Origin: Streptomyces sp. NBC_01244
Lineage (GTDB): Bacteria > Actinomycetota > Actinomycetes > Streptomycetales > Streptomycetaceae
Length of the DNA stretch: 64,000 bases
Assembly: GCF_035987325.1 (NCBI RefSeq)
Contig: NZ_CP108488.1
Location: 8,246,001 to 8,310,000 of the forward strand
Direction: 5' to 3'
The position numbers were made by a program, and so were the translations under genes. How positions within the stretch are numbered: the first letter of the stretch is position 1; the number at the start of each line of letters is the position of its first letter. Positions 45,329-54,591 of this stretch are shown piece after piece. Under the pieces are notes generated by a model, which had not been told where the DNA came from, searched no databases, and saw only the letters and a program-made list of their open reading frames with translations.

Positions 45329-46606
45329 ATGAGCGCGCACAGAACCGAGCTTAGCCGACGACGTTTTCTCGGCGGATCACTGATGATCGTCGCCGGAGCG
45401 GTGGTGACCACCGCGTGCTCCACCGACCCGAACGCGGGTGCCTCCTCCGAGGCCAAGACCACCCTGAACGTCTGGTTCCACGCCTACGGCGAGGCCGGCA
45501 CGCAGCAGGCCGCACTGCGCTACGCGACCGCCTTCACCAAGGCCCACCCGGACATCGCGGTCAAGGTCACCTGGGTCCCGGGCGACTACTCCGGCAAGCT
45601 CAACGCGACCCTGCTCACCGACGCGGCCCCGGACGTCTTCGAGATCGGCGACTTCAGTGAGAGCCTGGCCCGCCGGGGCCAGATCGCCGCCCTCGACGAG
45701 ATCTACGGCAGCGACAAGGCGGACTTCAACGACAACGCCATCGGCGGTGTGGGCGTCGACGGCAAGCTCTACGGCGTCAAGATGATCGACGACGTGATGA
45801 TGCTGTACTTCCGCAAGAGCGTGCTGTCCCAGGCCGGAATCACCCCGCCGACGACCTTCGACGAGCTGGCCGCGGCGGCCAAGGCCCTCACCACCAAGTC
45901 GGGCAAGGGCCTGTTCCTAGGCAACGACGGCCTGGGCGACAGCCCGATCCTCGCCGTCCGTTCGAACGGTGGCGACCTGGTGACCGACGGCAAGGTCGCC
46001 TTCGGCTCCCCGCAGGCACTGGAGGCCCTGACCGGCCTGAAGCGCCTGCACGAGGACAAGTCACTGCTCCTCGGATTCACCACCGACTGGTGGGACCCGT
46101 CCGCCCTCGCCCAGAATCTCGTCCCGATGCAGTGGTGCGGTCTGTGGGCGATGCCCGCCGTCAAGACCGCGCTCGGCGAGGACTTCGGCGTCCTGCCGTG
46201 GCCCGCATTCAAGGCCGGGGGCACTCCCGTCGTGCGCGTCGGGGGCTGGACCAGCTGCGTCAACGCCAAGAGCCGGAACGTGGACGCCGCGAAGAAGTTC
46301 GTCCAGTGGCTCTGGATCCGGCAGGCGGACCTGCAGAAGGACTGGGCCGAGAGCTACGGGTTCCACGTTCCGCCCCGCAAGTCCGTGGCGGCGGGCGCCG
46401 CGAAGCTCACCGACGGAGCCGCCAAGGAGGCCGTGGACCTGGCCGCCAAGTACGGCAAGTCCAACCCGGGCACCTGGGACACCGCGGTGAGCAGCGCCTT
46501 CAGCGCGGCCGCCGCCAAGATAGCCGCCGGGCAGGGCAACCCGGCGGAGGTCCTGGCGGACGCGGTGAGGCAGGCCCAGGGCGCCATCGACAAGCAGCGC
46601 GGCTGA
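45329..46606 (+). CDS. Sugar ABC transporter, Tat-type lipoprotein solute-binding protein (importer 3)
   Basis: A 425-residue binding protein with a twin-arginine signal (LSRRRFLGGSLMIVAGAVV) and lipobox TTAC, Cys30. Cluster-B segments are LNVWFHAYGEAGTQQAALRYATAF, APDVFEIGDFSESLARRGQI and MIDDVMMLYFRKSVLSQAGI. It is the first gene of importer 3, which is followed by GH5 and GH35 enzymes, so beta-linked galactosides or glucosides are likely ligands. ATG 45329 has AAGGA six bases upstream. Confidence 0.9.
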   Translation: MSAHRTELSRRRFLGGSLMIVAGAVVTTACSTDPNAGASSEAKTTLNVWFHAYGEAGTQQAALRYATAFTKAHPDIAVKVTWVPGDYSGKLNATLLTDAAPDVFEIGDFSESLARRGQIAALDEIYGSDKADFNDNAIGGVGVDGKLYGVKMIDDVMMLYFRKSVLSQAGITPPTTFDELAAAAKALTTKSGKGLFLGNDGLGDSPILAVRSNGGDLVTDGKVAFGSPQALEALTGLKRLHEDKSLLLGFTTDWWDPSALAQNLVPMQWCGLWAMPAVKTALGEDFGVLPWPAFKAGGTPVVRVGGWTSCVNAKSRNVDAAKKFVQWLWIRQADLQKDWAESYGFHVPPRKSVAAGAAKLTDGAAKEAVDLAAKYGKSNPGTWDTAVSSAFSAAAAKIAAGQGNPAEVLADAVRQAQGAIDKQRG

Positions 46607-47595
46607 TGCTCTCCGCACCGGGAACCACACGGCGGTCCGGGCGGCCGGGACCGTCCGCCCGGCCTACGGCGGGGGCGGCCCGCGCCGGCCGCCCCCGCGC
46701 GGGCCGCTCCGGCCTGCTCGCCTTCGCGCTGCTCACCGCTCCGATGCTGATCGGCCTCGGCGTGTTCAAGTACGTCGCCATCGGCTGGAGCTTCCTGCTC
46801 AGCCTGAGCGACGCGCGCGGCACCATCGCTCCCAGCCGGTGGGTGGGGCTGGGCAACTACCGGGCCCTGCTCTCCGACGCGGCGTTCCGCGGCTCCCTGA
46901 CGCAGATCCTGCTGTTCACCGCCTTCATCGTGCCGGTCACCTTCGCCGCCTCCCTCGGGCTCGCCCTGCTCGTGCACCGGATCCGGCGCGGGCGGGCGGT
47001 GCTGCGCACCGTCTTCCTCATCCCCGCGGCCGTGTCCTACGTCGCCGCCTCGCTCCTGTGGAAGATGTGCCTGTTCAACGGGCTTCCGGCCGGCATCGCC
47101 AACACCCTGGGCGGCTGGTTCGGCATGGAGCCCGTCCCCTGGCTGCAGACCACCTCACCACCGCTGTACTGGATCGTGCTGGTCACCCTCCGGCTCTGGC
47201 TCCAGGTCGGCTTCTACATGGTGCTCTTCCTGGCCGGACTCCAGGGCATCCCCAAGGAGCTCTACGAGGCCGCCGCCCTCGACGGCGCGACCGGCCCGCG
47301 GCTCCTGCGCACGATCACCCTGCCGATGCTGCGCAACACGTCCGTCGCCGTGCTGATGCTGCTCTTCATCGCCGCCTTCCAGGCCTTCGACGAGTTCTAC
47401 AACCTCTTCAACAGCGGTCTCTCCGGGACCGGTTCCGCCCCCGTCCAGACGCCGCTGGGCTACCTGTACAACACCGCGATGGGCAGCCAGGACTACGGAC
47501 TCGGATCGGCCGGGGCCTTCGTGCTCACCGCGCTCATCGTCGGGGTGACCCTGATCCAGGGGCGCTTCACCGGATTCGGCAGGAGCGAGGGGTGA
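46606..47595 (+). CDS. Sugar ABC transporter permease, MalF type (importer 3)
   Basis: A 329-residue permease. The first ~40 residues are an Arg/Pro/Ala-rich cytosolic tail. Six helices follow (GLLAFALLTAPMLIGLGVFKYVAIG first), with the EAA loop YEAAALDGATGPRLLRTITLPMLRN. ATG 46606 shares its first base with the TGA of the binding-protein gene. It forms the channel with the 47603 permease. Confidence 0.88.
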   Translation: MLSAPGTTRRSGRPGPSARPTAGAARAGRPRAGRSGLLAFALLTAPMLIGLGVFKYVAIGWSFLLSLSDARGTIAPSRWVGLGNYRALLSDAAFRGSLTQILLFTAFIVPVTFAASLGLALLVHRIRRGRAVLRTVFLIPAAVSYVAASLLWKMCLFNGLPAGIANTLGGWFGMEPVPWLQTTSPPLYWIVLVTLRLWLQVGFYMVLFLAGLQGIPKELYEAAALDGATGPRLLRTITLPMLRNTSVAVLMLLFIAAFQAFDEFYNLFNSGLSGTGSAPVQTPLGYLYNTAMGSQDYGLGSAGAFVLTALIVGVTLIQGRFTGFGRSEG

Positions 47596-47602
47596 GCCAC
47601 CC

Positions 47603-48448
47603 GTGACGACCGCGGCGAAACTGTCCGGAGCGCTGCGCCTCTGCGCGCGCGGACTGCTGGTGGGCCTCCTGACGACGGCCTTCCTGACGCCCTTCTACCT
47701 GATGCTGCGGGGCTCCCTGATGGACGCCCGGGGCATCACGTCGCCGCACTGGACCTGGTGGCCGTCGACGATGCACTTCGAGAACTTCACCGCACTCTTC
47801 GACGACCCGACCCTGTCCATGGGCCGGGCACTGGGGAACTCCACCGTGATCGCCCTCATCACGGCCCCCGTCTCCACGCTCCTGGCCTCCGCCGCGGGCT
47901 ACGCCTTCGCCCGGATCCCGGTGCCGGGGCGCGGCGTCCTTCTGGCCCTGGTGGTCGCCACGCTGATGATTCCCGGCTCCGTGACCTTCGTACCGACCTT
48001 CGTCGTGGTCGGCTCCCTGGGCGGAGTGAACACGCTGTGGGGCATCATCGCGCCCGGCCTGTTCAGCCCCTTCGCCGTCCTGCTGTTCCGCAACTTCTAC
48101 CTCCAGTTCCCGGCCGAGATCGAAGAAGCCGGACGGCTGGACGGGCTCGGCTGGTTCGGCCTCTACCGCCGGATCGCCCTGCCCAACTCGGGCGCGATGC
48201 TGGCCTCGCTCGGCGCGCTGGCGTTCATCGACAGCTGGAACTCATTCCTGTGGCCCCTGGTCATCGGGCAGGACCCGTCGGCCTGGACGGCCCAGATCGC
48301 CCTGTCGACCTTCCTCACCTCGCAGACCATCAACCTGCCCGGCCTGTTCGCCGGAGCCGTCGTGACGATCGTCCCCCTGGTCGTCATGTTCCTGGTCGCT
48401 CAGCGCTACATCGTCGCGGGCATCGCCACCAGCGGTCTCAAGGGCTGA
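47603..48448 (+). CDS. Sugar ABC transporter permease, MalG type (importer 3)
   Basis: A 281-residue permease with six helices. It has the AAGYAFARIPVPGRG loop characteristic of MalG partners, and the EEAGRLDGLGWFGLYRRIALPNSG contact helix (EAA variant EEAG). GTG 47603 lies seven bases after the stop of the partner permease, with a GAGGGG site. It ends YIVAGIATSGLKG, as usual for this family. The ATPase is not encoded in the operon. Confidence 0.88.
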   Translation: MTTAAKLSGALRLCARGLLVGLLTTAFLTPFYLMLRGSLMDARGITSPHWTWWPSTMHFENFTALFDDPTLSMGRALGNSTVIALITAPVSTLLASAAGYAFARIPVPGRGVLLALVVATLMIPGSVTFVPTFVVVGSLGGVNTLWGIIAPGLFSPFAVLLFRNFYLQFPAEIEEAGRLDGLGWFGLYRRIALPNSGAMLASLGALAFIDSWNSFLWPLVIGQDPSAWTAQIALSTFLTSQTINLPGLFAGAVVTIVPLVVMFLVAQRYIVAGIATSGLKG

Positions 48449-48480
48449 ACGCGCAGAGCACACACCAGCACGTCACCGAC

Positions 48481-48528
48481 CAGCACGGCAGGGCACAGCA
48501 CAGCACAGCACGGCACGGCACGGCACAT
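48481..48528. repeat. Pentanucleotide repeats (GCACA/GCACG)
   Basis: About nine units of (A/G)GCAC follow one another in the 103-bp gap between the importer 3 permease and the GH5 gene. They precede the GH5 ribosome site and have no obvious secondary structure. Confidence 0.7.
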
Positions 48529-48551
48529 CCTCCCTCTCCGAAGGATCCAAC

Positions 48552-50504
48552 GTGACAGGCACACCACTGCTCCGACGCGCGGTCTCGGCACTCGCCGTGC
48601 TGTCCGCGCTGCTCCTCGGCACCACCACGGCGGCCGGCGCGACGGCCGCCGCACCCGACGCGGCCGGCGCCCCGGTCGCGCCCACCGTCCTGACCGGGCC
48701 TCAACTGGCCTCCTCCTGGACCGCACCGCTCAGCACCCGGGGCCGCTGGATCGTCGACGCCGCCGGGAACCGCTTCAAGCTCAAGGCGGGCAACTGGGCG
48801 GGCGCCCAGGGGACATGGACCGGCAGCGGGGACATCAATGATCCGGCCAGCCACATGCACGGCATAGCGGCGAACAACATGCCGCTCGGCCTGGACCGGA
48901 CGCCCATGACGGCCATCCTGGCCGACTTCCACCAACTGGGCCTCAACAGCATCCGGCTGCCGTTCTCCAACGCCCTCGTCCACGACACCACACCGGTCCC
49001 GGACGCCGCGGTCGCCGCCAACCCGCAGTTGAAGGGCAAGACCCCGCTGCAGGTACTCGACACCGTCATCGCGGCCCTCACGGCCGACGGGTTCGCGGTC
49101 ATCCTCAACAACCACACCACCACCGCCCGCTTCTGCTGCGGCCTGGACGGAAACGAGCGCTGGAACAGCAGCCAGAGCACCCAGCAGTGGGTGGACGACT
49201 GGGTGTTCATGGTGAACCGCTACAAGGCGGACAAGCGGGTGGTGGGCGCCGACCTGCGCAACGAGGTGCGCCGCGACACCTGGGACGACCCCAACTGGGG
49301 CTGGTACGACAGCCACGACGCCTACGCCGCCTTCGAGGAGGCGGGGAACCGGATTCTGCGGGCCGCCCCCGACATGCTGGTCGTCATGGAGGGCATCAAC
49401 TGGTACGGGATCCCGCTCGCCGGACTTCCGCACGGGCGGCCCCTGCTGACGCCGGTGGCCAACCTCTCCCACACGCTGATCGAGTCCGGCAAGCTCGTCT
49501 ACGCCGCCCACTTCTACGCCTACACCGGCCCGGCCAACACCGGTGCCGGCAGCGGCCCCGGCTCCACGAACGATCCGCGCTACGAGGACTTCACCCCGGA
49601 GCAGCTCGCCCAAGTGGTGAACGATCAGGCGCTGTTCGTCACCCAGGAGGGGCAGCATTTCACCGCCCCGGTGTGGATCAGCGAATTCGGCGCCGGGGGC
49701 CGCGGGCCCGAGAACGCCAAGGAGAGGGCCTGGCTGCACCGCTTCACCGACATCCTGGTGGCCAACGACACCGACTTCGCGATCTGGCCGCTCGTCGGCT
49801 GGACCAATGCCGCGGGCGCCCCGATGGACTCCTGGGCGCTGCTGTCGTACGGGACCACCGGTGTCCGCCTGAGCGTCCAAGACGGCGGGGACTGGCGCGC
49901 CGCCGACTGGAACCGGCTGGTCTCCACCCCCGGCCGCACCGGTCCGGTGGCCCGGGTCGGCCGGTGGAACATGCTCGACCTCGACCACACCGACTACGTC
50001 GTCTCCGCCACCATGCTCGCCAAGGCCGACTGGTCCCCGGGCAACCGCAAGGGCAACTGCCCCGACTCCCAGCGGCTGACCGGCCTCGCCCGCAGCAGCA
50101 GCCGGGGACTGTGCACCGACGCGGGAGGCCCGCCGAAGGGCGCCGGATCCTGGACCGCGGTCACGGACGAGCGGTACGTCACCGGTGCCGACTGGGCCGG
50201 CGGATACAACAAGCTCCAGTGCCCCGCGCAGACCTTCGCCGTCGGCTACAGCGTCCGCAGCAACGCCATGTCCGCGCTGCTGTGTGCCCCCGCCGCCGCC
50301 TCCCTGCCCACCACCGGCCGCACGCTCTGGTTCGACCGCGGGGACAACCGCCCCGCCACCGGGGGATCGAACGCCAGCGACTGGGCGCCCGGCCACTACA
50401 AGGGGCAGTGCTCCGACACCGAGTACCTCGCGGGCGTCGCCTACACCTGGAAGTGGAACCACGGCGGTGTCCCCGATGCGCTGCTGTGCCGCCCGCTGAA
50501 GTGA
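48552..50504 (+). CDS. Secreted GH5-like glycoside hydrolase with triplicated C-terminal module
   Basis: A 650-residue exported enzyme. A signal peptide (AVSALAVLSALLLGTTTAAGA) leads into a GH5-type barrel with LNSIRLPFSNALVHD, acid/base VGADLRNEVRRDTWDD, VYAAHFYAYTGPA and nucleophile WISEFGAGG. Substrate could be a beta-glucan, mannan or glycolipid. The C-terminal ~160 residues hold three copies of a Cys-paired unit, (A/S)DWxxGxxKxxC...G...LC, at about residues 492-521, 546-578 and 609-647, which I do not recognise as a known binding module. GTG 48552 has AAGGA upstream. It follows importer 3 and precedes GH35. Confidence 0.85.
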   Translation: MTGTPLLRRAVSALAVLSALLLGTTTAAGATAAAPDAAGAPVAPTVLTGPQLASSWTAPLSTRGRWIVDAAGNRFKLKAGNWAGAQGTWTGSGDINDPASHMHGIAANNMPLGLDRTPMTAILADFHQLGLNSIRLPFSNALVHDTTPVPDAAVAANPQLKGKTPLQVLDTVIAALTADGFAVILNNHTTTARFCCGLDGNERWNSSQSTQQWVDDWVFMVNRYKADKRVVGADLRNEVRRDTWDDPNWGWYDSHDAYAAFEEAGNRILRAAPDMLVVMEGINWYGIPLAGLPHGRPLLTPVANLSHTLIESGKLVYAAHFYAYTGPANTGAGSGPGSTNDPRYEDFTPEQLAQVVNDQALFVTQEGQHFTAPVWISEFGAGGRGPENAKERAWLHRFTDILVANDTDFAIWPLVGWTNAAGAPMDSWALLSYGTTGVRLSVQDGGDWRAADWNRLVSTPGRTGPVARVGRWNMLDLDHTDYVVSATMLAKADWSPGNRKGNCPDSQRLTGLARSSSRGLCTDAGGPPKGAGSWTAVTDERYVTGADWAGGYNKLQCPAQTFAVGYSVRSNAMSALLCAPAAASLPTTGRTLWFDRGDNRPATGGSNASDWAPGHYKGQCSDTEYLAGVAYTWKWNHGGVPDALLCRPLK

Positions 50505-50507
50505 CCG

Positions 50508-50570
50508 GCCCACCGAACTGACGGGCCACCGAACTGACGGGCCCACCGACCGGGGCCCACCGACCCGACC
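50508..50570. repeat. Imperfect 16-17-bp repeats between the GH5 and GH35 genes
   Basis: Units of GGCCCACCGAACTGAC type occur about four times with small changes (ACTGAC or CGG variants) directly after the GH5 stop. They occupy most of the 105-bp gap. Confidence 0.6.
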
Positions 50571-50609
50571 CGCGCCCCTTCCCCCTCCCCGCCCCGAGGA
50601 GCTCACGGC

Positions 50610-52373
50610 ATGCCCCGACTGGAGATCGCCGCAGACGGCTTCCGTCTCGACGACCGGCCGTTTCGCATCGTCTCCGGTGCACTGCACTACTTCCGCGTCC
50701 ATCCGGAGCAATGGGCCGACCGGCTCCACAAGGCACGCCGACTGGGCCTCAATACGGTCGAGACCTACGTCCCGTGGAACCTCCACGCCCCGCGGCGCGG
50801 GGAGTTCCGGCTCGACGGGGGCCTCGACCTGCCCCGGTTCCTGGACCTCGCGGCTGCCGAAGGCCTGTACGTCCTGCTGCGCCCGGGCCCGTACATCTGC
50901 GCGGAATGGGAGGGGGGCGGCCTGCCCGCGTGGCTCCTCGCCGAGGAGGGCATCGCACTGCGCAGCAGCGACCCGCGCTTCCTGCGGGCCGTGGACGAGT
51001 ACCTCGGCGCGCTGCTGCCGCCCCTGCTGTCCCGTCTGGGCAGTGGGGGCGGCCCGGTGCTCGCGGTCCAGCTCGAGAACGAGTACGGGGCCTACGGGCA
51101 GGACCCCGGCTACCTCGCCGATCTGGCCGGGCTGCTGCACCGGCACGGCGTGGACGTCCCCCTGTTCACCTGCGACCAGCCCGCGGACCTGGCGCGCGGC
51201 AGCACGGAAGGAGTGCTGAGCACCGTCAACTTCGGCAGCAAGGTCGAGGCCGGGCTCGCGGAGCTTCGGCGCCACCAGCCCGAAGGGCCCCTGATGTGCT
51301 CGGAGTTCTGGGTCGGCTGGTTCGATCGCTGGGGTGGTCCCCATGCGGTGCGCGACGCCGAGGACGCCGCGAGCGACCTCGACCGGCTGCTCGCCGCCGG
51401 TGCTTCCGTGAACATCTACATGTTCCACGGGGGAACGAACTTCGGCTTCACCAACGGCGCGAACGACAAGGGAACGTACCGCCCCACGATCACCTCGTAC
51501 GACTACGACGCCCTCCTGGACGAGGCCGGCGATCCCACGGCCAAGTACACCGCCTTCCGCGAGGTCCTCGCGAAGTACGGCCCGGTCCCCGACGGTCCGG
51601 TGCCCGCCCCCGGCCCGAAGATCACCCGCGGACTCATCGAACTCACCCACTCGGCACCCCTGTTGGAGCACGCAGGCCTGCTCGGCCGGCCCGTGGAGGG
51701 CGACCGGCCGCTCACGATGGAGCAACTCGGCGAGGCTTTCGGCTTCGTCCTGTACGAGACCCTGCTGGCGGCCGGCGGTCCGGCCGTCCTGTACGTCGAG
51801 GACGTGCGCGACCGCGCGCAGGTCTTCGTGGACGGGCAGCCCGTCGGGGTACTCGCACGCGAGAGCCACGAGCGCGCCCTCGCCTTCACCGTCCCCCGCC
51901 CCGGAGCCCGGCTGTCCGTACTCGTGGAGAACCAGGGGCGGGTCAACTACGGGCCGGGCATCCACGACCGCAAGGGACTCCTCGGCCGCGTCCTCGTCAA
52001 CGGCCGGGCCCCGGAGCGGTGGACCAGCCGGGCCCTGCCCCTGGACGATCCCGCCGGCCTCGCCGATGCGCCCTTCGGTGCCTTCGACCCGGCGGCGCCG
52101 CCGGTGGGCCCCGCATTCCACCGCGGGTACGCCCACGTGGAAGAGCCGGCCGACGGGTTCCTCGCCCTGCCCGGCTGGACCAAGGGCAGCGTCTGGATCA
52201 ACGGCTTCGCCCTGGGCCGGTACTGGTCCCGGGGCGCCCAGGCCACCTTGTACGTCCCCGCTCCGGTGCTGCGGGCGGGCCGCAACGAGTTCACCGTCCT
52301 CGAACTGCACGCCTCGGCCACCCGCACGGTGGAGCTGCGCGACCGTCCCGACCTGGGCGGAATCGAGGACTGA
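50610..52373 (+). CDS. Beta-galactosidase, GH35
   Basis: A 587-residue enzyme with the GH35 hallmarks: ISGALHYFRVHPEQWADRL at the start, YVLLRPGPYICAEWEGGGLPAWLL, acid/base VQLENEYGAYG and nucleophile PLMCSEFWVGWFDRWGG. Two beta-sandwich domains close the protein, the last with KGSVWINGFALGRYWSRGAQATLYVP. It has no signal peptide, so it acts in the cytosol on imported beta-galactosides; the released galactose can enter galK. ATG 50610 has GAGGAG nine bases upstream. It ends the importer 3 gene set. Confidence 0.94.
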   Translation: MPRLEIAADGFRLDDRPFRIVSGALHYFRVHPEQWADRLHKARRLGLNTVETYVPWNLHAPRRGEFRLDGGLDLPRFLDLAAAEGLYVLLRPGPYICAEWEGGGLPAWLLAEEGIALRSSDPRFLRAVDEYLGALLPPLLSRLGSGGGPVLAVQLENEYGAYGQDPGYLADLAGLLHRHGVDVPLFTCDQPADLARGSTEGVLSTVNFGSKVEAGLAELRRHQPEGPLMCSEFWVGWFDRWGGPHAVRDAEDAASDLDRLLAAGASVNIYMFHGGTNFGFTNGANDKGTYRPTITSYDYDALLDEAGDPTAKYTAFREVLAKYGPVPDGPVPAPGPKITRGLIELTHSAPLLEHAGLLGRPVEGDRPLTMEQLGEAFGFVLYETLLAAGGPAVLYVEDVRDRAQVFVDGQPVGVLARESHERALAFTVPRPGARLSVLVENQGRVNYGPGIHDRKGLLGRVLVNGRAPERWTSRALPLDDPAGLADAPFGAFDPAAPPVGPAFHRGYAHVEEPADGFLALPGWTKGSVWINGFALGRYWSRGAQATLYVPAPVLRAGRNEFTVLELHASATRTVELRDRPDLGGIED

Positions 52374-52405
52374 CCCGGCGGCCGTCCCGCCGCGGAGCCG
52401 GACCG

Positions 52406-52434
52406 GGGCCCGCCCGCAAGGTCCGGGCGGGCCC
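52406..52434. terminator. Bidirectional terminator between GH35 and the P450
   Basis: An 11-bp perfect stem (GGGCCCGCCCG with CGGGCGGGCCC) with a seven-base loop in the 78-bp gap between convergent genes. It separates the sugar island from the cyclodipeptide locus. Confidence 0.7.
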
Positions 52435-52451
52435 TCGGCCCACTGGGCCGG

Positions 52452-53636
52452 CTACCAGAGGACGGGGAGACGCTCCGGCAGCCGCTTCATGAACCGGGTG
52501 CGCCAGACGAGCTGGTCGACCGGCACGGCGAGCTGGAGACGGGGCATCTTCTCCAGGAGCACCTCGATGGCGATCTCGGTGTGCCGCTTGCCGAGCGCGG
52601 TGGCGGGGCAGTAGTGCTGTCCGCCGCCGAAGGAGAGGTGGGTGGCCGCGTTCTCCCGGTCGATGTCGACGACGTGGGGGTCGCTGAACACGGCCGGGTC
52701 GGTGTTGGCGGCCTCGACCAGGACGAGGAGGAGCTCCCCCTTCCTCACCTTGACGTCCCCGAGGGTGAGGTCTTCGAGGGCGAGCCGGGGCAGGCCGTCG
52801 CCGATCGAGAGGTTGACCCGCAGGAGTTCGTCCACCGCCCCGGGGATCTTCTCCGGCGACTTCCGCAACTGCTCCCACACATCCGGGTTCTGGAGGAGGG
52901 AGAAGACCGCCATCGTCAGGAAGCCCATGGTGGAGATGACGCCGGCGCCGAACAGGGTGACGCCGACCGTGGCGAGCATCTCGTCGGTGAGGTGGGCGTA
53001 TTCGGGGTCCGGGCGCAGGGCCGCCAGCTCGGCGACGAGCCCGGTGGTGGCGGGGTCGTCGAGGCGCTCGACCATATAGGCGATGTCGCGGTCCCAGTTG
53101 AGCTTGGCACCGGTGACGGGACAGGCCGAGTTCATGAACGCGATGTCGAGACTGGACGCCAGGCGCGGGGCGTCGGCCTGCGGGATGCCGAGGATGCGGC
53201 AGTGCAGGTTCTCGGCGTACGGGTTGGTGAACTGGCCGCGCAGGTCGACCGGCGCCCCGTGGGCGAGGAGGCCGTCGACGAGGGTGGAGGCCTCGGCGCG
53301 CATCCAGTCGGTGAGGCCGTCGGTCTTGGGGTTGATCGCCTTGAGGACGGCCTTGCGCAGGCCGGCCCCGGTGATGTTGCCCATGTTGTTGACGACCTCG
53401 GGCGGGATCGTCAGCGCGTACTGGCGGGGCACTCCGGGCGCGGAGGTGTCCTTGAGGCTGAACCTTGGATCTTCGAGGACCTGCTTGCACAGCTCGTAGG
53501 AGGAGACGAGCCAGGCTTCGTCACCGGCGATCGTGCGGACCCGCTTGACCGGCTCGTCGCGCAGCTCCTCCACCTCGTGGGGGAGCTGGTCGCCGCGTGC
53601 GGAGAACGGGAAGTCGAGAAGGGTCTCAGTGGACAT
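52452..53636 (-). CDS. CYP121-like cytochrome P450, cyclodipeptide-tailoring
   Basis: A 394-residue P450 closely resembling, as I recall it, M. tuberculosis CYP121A1, which couples the two tyrosine rings of cyclo(Tyr-Tyr) to mycocyclosin. Shared segments are [16 protein letters not shown] [27 protein letters not shown]...[35 protein letters not shown], the heme loop [17 protein letters not shown] (Cys343) and [17 protein letters not shown]. Counterparts of CYP121 Asn85, Phe168, Trp182, Thr229 and Ser237 are present. Where CYP121 has Gln385-Arg386 this protein has Met-Lys. Its ATG overlaps the synthase stop, so the two are co-translated. Confidence 0.93.
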   Translation of the reverse strand: MSTETLLDFPFSARGDQLPHEVEELRDEPVKRVRTIAGDEAWLVSSYELCKQVLEDPRFSLKDTSAPGVPRQYALTIPPEVVNNMGNITGAGLRKAVLKAINPKTDGLTDWMRAEASTLVDGLLAHGAPVDLRGQFTNPYAENLHCRILGIPQADAPRLASSLDIAFMNSACPVTGAKLNWDRDIAYMVERLDDPATTGLVAELAALRPDPEYAHLTDEMLATVGVTLFGAGVISTMGFLTMAVFSLLQNPDVWEQLRKSPEKIPGAVDELLRVNLSIGDGLPRLALEDLTLGDVKVRKGELLLVLVEAANTDPAVFSDPHVVDIDRENAATHLSFGGGQHYCPATALGKRHTEIAIEVLLEKMPRLQLAVPVDQLVWRTRFMKRLPERLPVLW

Positions 53637-54420
53637 CGGGTGCTCCTTCGGCGGGGGTGATGACCGCGTGTCCCTGGTTGCGCGAGGCGCGCAGGCCGGA
53701 GCCGCGTGAGTAGAGCAGTTCCGCCATGGGCAGGAGCTGGTGGTAGCAATTGAGGGAGGACGGCACCCCGAGGATGGCGGGGGTGTCCAGGAAGAGCGGC
53801 GCCTCGGCGCAGACGTACTCCAGGCAGACCTCGCGCTGTTGGGTGGTGGCGGTCTTCCCGCCCAGCACCTTGGAGGAGAGGAACGCGTCGACCAGGGAAT
53901 TGCAGGTGCTGCGGAATTCCGGGTCGGTGTCGAGCAGGTTGTACAGGTGGCTGTGGAGCCTGCGGTAGGCGGGGATGTCGGTGAGGGCCGACATGGGGCG
54001 TGCGCGTAGGCGGATGCCGGTGGGGTCGGCCTCGGCCGCGGCGTTGTTGACCTTGGCGCGGACGCCCCGCAGGTTCTTCACCGCCTTGCGCCGGGCTTCG
54101 TCGGCGTCGTAGCCGAGGGCCTCGTACATCTCGGCCACGTGCAGGTCGGTGTAGATCAGGTCGACCTGCGCGAAGTTGCGCATGCCCCACTGGGCGAGGT
54201 CGATGACGCGCTGGGCGGAGAAGTAGCTGTTTCCGGGCGAGATGCCGATCACGGCGTGATCGCCTTCGGTGTGAATCACCTGGCAGTGCGGGGTGAACGG
54301 CCGGACTGTGAAGACTTCGGTCAATGTCGTCAACAGGTGTCGGGTCCTTCGCGCCGCAAGTCCCGTGGGGCCCTGTGCCCCGGGTGTGGCGGCGACGTGA
54401 CGGAAAGCTACCGGAATCAT
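53626..54420 (-). CDS. Cyclodipeptide synthase, NYH subfamily (Rv2275-like)
   Basis: The 264-residue enzyme takes two aminoacyl-tRNAs and makes a cyclic dipeptide. The pocket serine is Ser61 in [12 protein letters not shown], with Asn64 three residues on; Tyr202 and Glu206 ([14 protein letters not shown]) and the Tyr226-His227 pair (SLNCYHQ) complete the NYH pattern. Segments [29 protein letters not shown] and [16 protein letters not shown] match my memory of M. tuberculosis Rv2275, which makes cyclo(Tyr-Tyr). I use ATG 54420; upstream in-frame starts at up to 54543 exist. It overlaps the CYP121-like gene by 11 bases. Confidence 0.93.
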   Translation of the reverse strand: MIPVAFRHVAATPGAQGPTGLAARRTRHLLTTLTEVFTVRPFTPHCQVIHTEGDHAVIGISPGNSYFSAQRVIDLAQWGMRNFAQVDLIYTDLHVAEMYEALGYDADEARRKAVKNLRGVRAKVNNAAAEADPTGIRLRARPMSALTDIPAYRRLHSHLYNLLDTDPEFRSTCNSLVDAFLSSKVLGGKTATTQQREVCLEYVCAEAPLFLDTPAILGVPSSLNCYHQLLPMAELLYSRGSGLRASRNQGHAVITPAEGAPDVH

Positions 54421-54547
54421 GTGTGCGGACCTAAGGATTCCGACGGGTAACTCACCTGGTGGACACCACCGTTGCCCGGGGCTACGAGCCTGGTCCCCGG
54501 CCGGAGGCTCGACGGGGTGCTCGCCGCCCCGGGCCCGCGCCACGTGC

Positions 54548-54579
54548 GGGGGGTCACCGGCCGCACGCCGGTGCCCCCC
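54548..54579 (-). terminator. Hairpin after the carboxylesterase gene
   Basis: GGGGGG-T-CACCGGC pairs with GCCGGTG-CCCCCC around a short loop, with one bulged base. It starts 12 bases past the esterase stop on the minus strand and would separate that gene from the cyclodipeptide synthase. Confidence 0.5.
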
Positions 54580-54591
54580 GGGGACCGGCGG

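Noticed and set aside
48438..52310. A 1290-residue open frame on the minus strand
   Set aside because: It mirrors the GH5 and GH35 genes, which have clear catalytic motifs; the antisense product is low-complexity.
54421..54543. Longer N-terminus for the cyclodipeptide synthase
   Set aside because: The extra residues are Pro/Gly/Arg-rich, lie partly in the terminator-like region and have no ribosome site; ATG 54420 is preferred though not proven.
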